The notes under the pieces are model-generated. The model was not told where the DNA came from. It saw only the letters and a program-made list of their open reading frames with translations, and did no database searches. A stretch of DNA of 64,000 bases from Erysipelotrichaceae bacterium (GTDB lineage: Bacteria > Bacillota_I > Bacilli_A > Erysipelotrichales > Erysipelotrichaceae): assembly GCA_015058875.1 (NCBI GenBank), contig SVBN01000005.1, forward strand, positions 1 to 64,000, given 5' to 3'. Position 1 is the stretch's first letter. Every line of letters begins with the position of its first letter. A program made the translations under genes and the position numbers. Shown here in pieces: positions 59,756 to 64,000 of this stretch.

Positions 59756-60497
59756 CCCAGTCACCTCCTTTTATCATTTCGTATTGTCCCGCGGCCGCAA
59801 TGATCAGATCCTTACGGACTCCCGGGCAGTGCCGCAGACATTCCGCACTGACCGCCAATGCGGCTTCACGGGTATTCGCTTCCTGGGAAATATGCGCGAG
59901 AATGACGGCTCTGGTCCGCTGTGTCACGGCTTTTTCCAGGATCGCAGCGCAGTCCTCATTGCACAGATGACCCGTATCCGAGAAGATTCTTGCCTTCAGA
60001 TACTGCGGTCTGGATGTCCCCATCAGCATCTCCACATCATGGTTGCTTTCCAGGATATAATAGTCCGCCCCTCTGATCAGAGGCAGATATTCGTCTTTCA
60101 GATAGCCGGTATCCGTAATATATACCAGCTTGTTCTGCCATGTTTCCAGAATATAGCCGACTGTCGGCCCGGCGTCATGCGACAGTGCAAGCGGTGTTAC
60201 CGTTACGTGCTCCACATGGAATTTTCCGCCCGGTCTGACGGGAATTGTCTCTATCCCGCTGATCTGCACGGGAGAATATACCGGACGGTCCGCAAATTTC
60301 CTGATCTGGGCGATATGATCAGAATGATTGTGGGTAATCAGAACGGCGTCGAGATCCGATATCTTTGTATTCAGTGATTCAAAGCAGCTCTTCAGATATT
60401 TCACTGTCGTGCCGCAGTCAATCATCAGGCGGGTATTCTCATCATAAAAGAGAAAGCAGTTCCCTTTTGACCCGCTCGCCAGCAATGCGAACCTCAT
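59667..60497 (-). CDS. yycJ: YycJ/WalJ-type metallo-beta-lactamase-fold hydrolase
   Basis: YycJ is a metallo-beta-lactamase-fold protein encoded with WalKR in many Bacillota and linked to cell wall and DNA-repair phenotypes. The 276 residues have FALLASGSKGNCFL at the start, metal ligands THNHSDHIAQI, LSHDAGPTVGYIL, ITDTGYL, and LAHISQEANTREAA near the end. The ATG overlaps the M23 gene stop (TGATG). Its last ~90 bases overlap the htrC-like gene. Confidence 0.9.
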   Translation of the reverse strand: MRFALLASGSKGNCFLFYDENTRLMIDCGTTVKYLKSCFESLNTKISDLDAVLITHNHSDHIAQIRKFADRPVYSPVQISGIETIPVRPGGKFHVEHVTVTPLALSHDAGPTVGYILETWQNKLVYITDTGYLKDEYLPLIRGADYYILESNHDVEMLMGTSRPQYLKARIFSDTGHLCNEDCAAILEKAVTQRTRAVILAHISQEANTREAALAVSAECLRHCPGVRKDLIIAAAGQYEMIKGGDWGEETDYGSCCCTAGMEHLADLQPSEIIGS

Positions 60498-62017
60498 CAG
60501 TGCAGCGCCGTACAATCAAGGAATCCGTTGCACGGATTCAGCTTGACCCCTTCGTGCGCAATATAGAAATGGACATGCGGACCGGTTGCTCTTCCGGTCA
60601 TTCCGATATCACCGATATAGTCGCCCTTGTCGACAACCGCGCCGACCGGTATCGGACTTCTCGCAATCATGTGTCCGTAATAGGTTGTATATCCGTCTCC
60701 GTGATCAATGACCACATAGTTTCCGCTGATCCAGTTATAGGAATTCTCAATCACCGTTCCGCGGTCTGCCGCATAGATTTTATCCCATTTGCTGTAAGCA
60801 TTCTGAATATCAATCGCTTCATGACCGTAATAGCATCCCCAGCCGCATGAAATGATGACATTCTCAATCGGCCAGCGGTATGTTCCGGTACCGATGCCGG
60901 GAATCACCATCGTGCCGACCCCGATCACCTCATCGATTGCCTGGAGCGTATCCACGCTGCTCACCAGGGAACCGGACACCAGTACGCCGTTGATCCATTT
61001 TTCCGAATACAGGGAATTCTTCCATCCGCTGACGCCTTTTGTCAGCAGCTGCGTCTTTCCTTCGCGCAGCGTTTCATCTTCGGCATAGACTGTCTCCGGA
61101 TAGATTTCTTCCTTTTTCATCCGTTCACGCGTCACCGTTATATCAAAGATCGGGTCAAAATAAGTCACGCACAGCTGTTCGCCTTCACTGAGCACCTGAT
61201 CGGTGCCTGAGATTTTATCGCGGTTGATATTCATGACCTGGGTGGCGGAAAGACCGTCGTTTTTGGATCCTACACCGGCGACCGTATCATATTTCTGCAC
61301 GGTGTAATACTCTTTGTCCTCATGGCCGCTGTATTCAATATATTCAAGCACCTCTTCGACGCTTGTCATAATCTCATCCGCAGGCGCATAGTCATCCTTG
61401 ATCTCTATCTTCTGGTTGATCTGTACTCCGACCGTCCGGCTTCCGTATGTGCGCAGGGCGGGCGTTCCCTGTCCGCTGCGCAGCTGCTTCAGTTCCTCCC
61501 CGTCCACAAAATAAGACAGATATGTTTCCATCGCCTGCTCATACAGCTCCGGGCTGGCAACATAGATCTGGGCATAGACATCATTTTCGTCGGAGAACTC
61601 CACTGCGGTCGTTCCGATCGTAAACAGATTCCGGCTTTTCAGATATTCAAAGATTTTCTCATCGATATTTTCATACCTGAAATAATTCTGTTCGCGGGTC
61701 AGATAAATATCATCGCTCAGATGTACATCCGTGCCGGGAAAGCTCTCCGCGTAGTTTTCCTGATATACCGTTTTCAGAAATGCATTCAGACTCTTCTCAC
61801 TGCTGATCACGCCGATCAGTCTGCCGCTGTCATAGATACGGCACACCTCATGCGGTTCTTTCAGTACATCGGTCACTTTCTGAGCCAGCAGACTGCGCTG
61901 CTTTTCCTCGATTCTTGCATTCGCATCTTCTTCCGCCCCGTTTGTCAGATAGGGCATGCCGAAAACAATCAGTGCCGCAGCCGCAAAACATCCGAGTATT
62001 GTCAGAAATCGCTTCAT
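60497..62017 (-). CDS. LysM/M23 peptidoglycan peptidase
   Basis: 506 residues with an N-terminal signal or anchor helix, a LysM-like segment (YYTVQKYDTVAGVGSKNDGLSATQVMNIN), a G5-like strand-rich region and a C-terminal M23 endopeptidase. Zinc and catalytic residues are visible in CGWGCYYGHEAIDIQN, YTTYYGHM and GPHVHFYI. It should cut peptide cross-links in the wall. It stands between dnaB and yycJ, where walKR-yycHI sit in Bacillus, with GGGGGAGGAAT upstream of its ATG. Confidence 0.9.
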   Translation of the reverse strand: MKRFLTILGCFAAAALIVFGMPYLTNGAEEDANARIEEKQRSLLAQKVTDVLKEPHEVCRIYDSGRLIGVISSEKSLNAFLKTVYQENYAESFPGTDVHLSDDIYLTREQNYFRYENIDEKIFEYLKSRNLFTIGTTAVEFSDENDVYAQIYVASPELYEQAMETYLSYFVDGEELKQLRSGQGTPALRTYGSRTVGVQINQKIEIKDDYAPADEIMTSVEEVLEYIEYSGHEDKEYYTVQKYDTVAGVGSKNDGLSATQVMNINRDKISGTDQVLSEGEQLCVTYFDPIFDITVTRERMKKEEIYPETVYAEDETLREGKTQLLTKGVSGWKNSLYSEKWINGVLVSGSLVSSVDTLQAIDEVIGVGTMVIPGIGTGTYRWPIENVIISCGWGCYYGHEAIDIQNAYSKWDKIYAADRGTVIENSYNWISGNYVVIDHGDGYTTYYGHMIARSPIPVGAVVDKGDYIGDIGMTGRATGPHVHFYIAHEGVKLNPCNGFLDCTALH

Positions 62018-62029
62018 ATTCCTCCCCCG

Positions 62030-63388
62030 TCAGGGTTCCCTTGTCCGTTCAATATTCATCAGGGCATTGGTAGATGGTTCAAATGCAACTTCAATTCTTC
62101 TGGTCGCGCCGTTGCGGTGCTTTGCCAGATTGATCTCAATCGGCTCGGTCGCATTCGGTTCCATATTATCGCGTGCTTCCTGGTTGTAGTAAGAATCACG
62201 GTACAGCATCATGACGATATCCGCGTCCTGCTCGATTGCGCCTGATTCACGCAGGTCGGAAAGCTGGGGACGCTTGTTTTCACGCTGTTCAACCGTACGG
62301 CTGAGCTGGGAAAGCGCAATTACCGGGATATTCAGTTCACGGGCCAGCGCCTTCAGGTTTCTGGATATTTCAGACACTTCCTGCTGGCGGTTGACATCCC
62401 TGCCGTTTCCGCTGCCGGTAATCAGCTGGATGTAGTCGATCACCACAAGGGAAAGACCGTGCTCCGCCTGAAGACGGCGGCATTTGCTGAAGATATCGGC
62501 TGTTTTGACGCCCGGTTTATCATCAATGAACAGCTTCAGCATTTTCAGCTCGCCTGCCGCTTCATTGACTTTGTTCCATTCATCATTGCTCAGGAAGCCG
62601 GTTTTCAGCTTGTCGCCTTCCACCCGGCTGCGTGCGCTCAACAGACGCATAGCCAGCTGCTCCGCCGACATTTCCAGTGAGAAAATCGCAACCGCTTCCT
62701 TCGGCTGATAGGCCGCCACATTCAGTGCCAGATTCAGCGCAACTGCCGTTTTCCCCATGGAAGGTCTTGCGGCAAGAATGATCAGATCGCCTCTCTGAAG
62801 TCCGTGTGTCAGATGATCAAGATCACGGAATCCGGTCTTGATTCCGGTAATATCGGAATGGTTGTCCGACATTTTCTGAATATTTCCGATCACCGCCGTC
62901 ATCAGTTCGACAGATCCCTTGAATTCCGAAGTTCTGCGGTTGCGCGAGATATCAAGAATTGCCTTTTCCGATTCATCCAGAAATTCATTGACGTCCGGCT
63001 GGCCGCTCATGCCGTTTTCGGCAATGCCCTGGGCTGCTTCAATCAGCTTTCTGATCACAGCCTTGTCATGAATCAGCGATACATAGTTTTTCGTATTTGC
63101 ACTGGTGACTGCCGCATCCGTCAGGGATGTCAGATAAGCATATCCGCCGACCAGGTCCAGTACGCCCATATCCTTCAGCCGTGTGGAAACCGTGGTCAGA
63201 TCGATCGGCGTGCCTTCGTGGTAAAGAGAAAAAGCCGCAGTAAAAATACGGCGGTTAACGTCGATAAAGAAGTCATCCTCGCTCAGCCCTTCTTCCATTG
63301 CGGTTCTGGCTGCGTTGGGATAGACCATCATTGTCCCGAGCAGGCTCGCTTCGGCCTCGGGTGCGGAAGGCAGTGCGGAAACGGGCAT
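62030..63388 (-). CDS. dnaB: Replicative DNA helicase
   Basis: The ring helicase of the replication fork (called DnaC in Bacillus). The 452 residues have the N-terminal domain (PSAPEAEASLLGTMMV), Walker A in LAARPSMGKTAVALNLALN, FSLEMSAEQLAMRLLSA, the Walker B segment LVVIDYIQLI and the RLRESGAIEQDADIV-like region (SDLRESGAIEQDADIVMML). It is five bases after rplI. Confidence 0.97.
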   Translation of the reverse strand: MPVSALPSAPEAEASLLGTMMVYPNAARTAMEEGLSEDDFFIDVNRRIFTAAFSLYHEGTPIDLTTVSTRLKDMGVLDLVGGYAYLTSLTDAAVTSANTKNYVSLIHDKAVIRKLIEAAQGIAENGMSGQPDVNEFLDESEKAILDISRNRRTSEFKGSVELMTAVIGNIQKMSDNHSDITGIKTGFRDLDHLTHGLQRGDLIILAARPSMGKTAVALNLALNVAAYQPKEAVAIFSLEMSAEQLAMRLLSARSRVEGDKLKTGFLSNDEWNKVNEAAGELKMLKLFIDDKPGVKTADIFSKCRRLQAEHGLSLVVIDYIQLITGSGNGRDVNRQQEVSEISRNLKALARELNIPVIALSQLSRTVEQRENKRPQLSDLRESGAIEQDADIVMMLYRDSYYNQEARDNMEPNATEPIEINLAKHRNGATRRIEVAFEPSTNALMNIERTREP

Positions 63389-63393
63389 AACGG

Positions 63394-63843
63394 TTACGCT
63401 TCGCTTCCCTTCAGCTGGACATTCAATGTAGCGACAACGCCCTTGTACAGTTCCACTCTCACTTTGGTTACGCCAAGGCTTGCGACCGGATATGTATCAA
63501 GGAACTTTTTCTTGTCAACTTTATAACCCTGTTTCTGAAGCTGCTGGGCAATCTGCTTTGTGGATACGGATCCGAACACTTTGCCGTCCTTTCCGGTATT
63601 CACCTGGAATGTGAGCATCATCTTTTCCAGCTTATCCGCAAGTTCCTGTGCCTCCTGGCGCCTCTTTTCATCGAGTTCCTTTTCCGCTTCCTTCTGCTCA
63701 GAAAGAATTTCCATGGATTTCTCGGTAGAAGCCACAGCCAGCCCTCTGGCAATCAGGTAGTTTCTTGCATATCCATCGGAAACTTCGACGATTTCGCCTC
63801 TTTTTCCGACTTTCTTCACATCTGTTTTAAGAATCACTTTCAT
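63394..63843 (-). CDS. rplI: 50S ribosomal protein L9
   Basis: L9 binds the L1 side of the 50S subunit. The 149 residues start MKVILKTDVKKVGKRGEIVEVSDGYARNYLIARGLA, the canonical N-domain and long helix, and end with the second RNA-binding domain (GSVSTKQIAQQLQKQGYKVDKKKF). I trimmed the ORF to ATG 63843, which follows GGGAGG. Confidence 0.97.
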   Translation of the reverse strand: MKVILKTDVKKVGKRGEIVEVSDGYARNYLIARGLAVASTEKSMEILSEQKEAEKELDEKRRQEAQELADKLEKMMLTFQVNTGKDGKVFGSVSTKQIAQQLQKQGYKVDKKKFLDTYPVASLGVTKVRVELYKGVVATLNVQLKGSEA

Positions 63844-64000
63844 TTGTATCTTCCTCCCTGAAATAGTTTTCCAATACATCGATCAGTTCCTTCCGGAGGT
63901 CATCGATGCTGCACTTCGGGCGCTGCATTGCCGCAGCTGTCATATGACCGCCGCCGTGCATGTTCTCCATGATCACCTGGACGTTGACGCGTCCGTTGGA
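63827..64000 (-). CDS. gdpP: C-terminal end of a DHH/DHHA1 phosphodiesterase, probably GdpP (5' part outside window)
   Basis: The minus strand from base 64000 is open for 57 codons to a TAA that lies just inside rplI. The translation SNGRVNVQVIMENMHGGGHMTAAAMQ contains the GGGH motif of the DHHA1 domain. In Bacillota the cyclic-di-AMP phosphodiesterase GdpP (YybT) is encoded right before rplI and dnaB, which is the context here. Most of the protein is outside the window. The ORF track does not list it. Confidence 0.85.
   Translation of the reverse strand, partial: SNGRVNVQVIMENMHGGGHMTAAAMQRPKCSIDDLRKELIDVLENYFREEDTNESDS

Overview
The window looks like a chromosomal segment of a Gram-positive, low-to-mid GC member of the Bacillota. 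The evidence is an LPXTG surface protein, lipoproteins, an L27 with the Firmicutes N-terminal extension plus its Prp protease, CcpA-type cre boxes, GlgD, TrmFO and Bacillus-like gene order. An Erysipelotrichia-like lineage is my guess from overall gene style; it is not proven by the sequence. Every gene I can support, more than fifty, lies on the minus strand, so transcription runs from high to low coordinates throughout. I see no tRNA, rRNA, CRISPR array, insertion sequence or prophage.

Layout by coordinate. 1-6.3 kb is accessory: a truncated SDR oxidoreductase, a large LPXTG-anchored surface protein, a YraQ/ArsP-type permease and a DUF362 lipoprotein. 6.4-10.4 kb is rplU-prp-rpmA-obgE-ruvA-ruvB with a promoter and probable leader. 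10.5-12.2 kb is a Uup/YfmR-type ABC-F ATPase. 12.4-21.9 kb is a complete pyrimidine operon (pyrB-pyrC-carA-carB-pyrK-pyrD-pyrF-pyrE) running from one promoter with a leader hairpin to one terminator. 22.0-29.6 kb is rplS-lepB-rbgA-rnhB-dprA-topA-trmFO-xerC, the classical Bacillus ylqF-codV order. 29.7-31.4 kb holds a HAD hydrolase, a ComB-like phosphatase and a small membrane protein. 31.5-37.5 kb is a beta-glucoside PTS locus: PRD regulator, an EIIB-membrane fusion, EIIC, GH1 6-phospho-beta-glucosidase and a small HTH protein. 37.7-40.0 kb has an Rpn-family nuclease with a duplicated tail and an aldo/keto reductase. 40.1-43.5 kb is pgk-tpiA-eno. 43.7-45.0 kb is a lipoprotein/membrane protein pair. 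45.1-56.9 kb carries glycogen metabolism (glgB, pulA, glgC, glgD, glgA) interrupted by a DUF885 protein, ung and folC. 57.0-58.1 kb is ptsH and a DUF554 protein. 58.2-64.0 kb is gdpP-rplI-dnaB-M23 peptidase-yycJ-htrC-like-rlmH.

The carbon genes form a coherent set. HPr, a sugar PTS, lower glycolysis and glycogen synthesis sit within 25 kb. The pgk and glgC promoter regions each carry a 14-bp sequence matching the CcpA cre consensus at every position, which suggests that glycolysis and glycogen storage are co-ordinated through HPr and CcpA.

The most unusual observations are degenerate enzymes inside otherwise conserved operons. CarA has lost the catalytic Cys, His and Glu of its glutaminase. 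The HtrC-like protease has lost its His and Ser. A C39-like lipoprotein has lost its Cys and His. Other oddities are an enolase with a Lys/Ala-rich histone-like tail, a PTS EIIB fused to five membrane helices, a tail-duplicated Rpn gene, and the absence of walKR-yycHI from their usual place beside yycJ.
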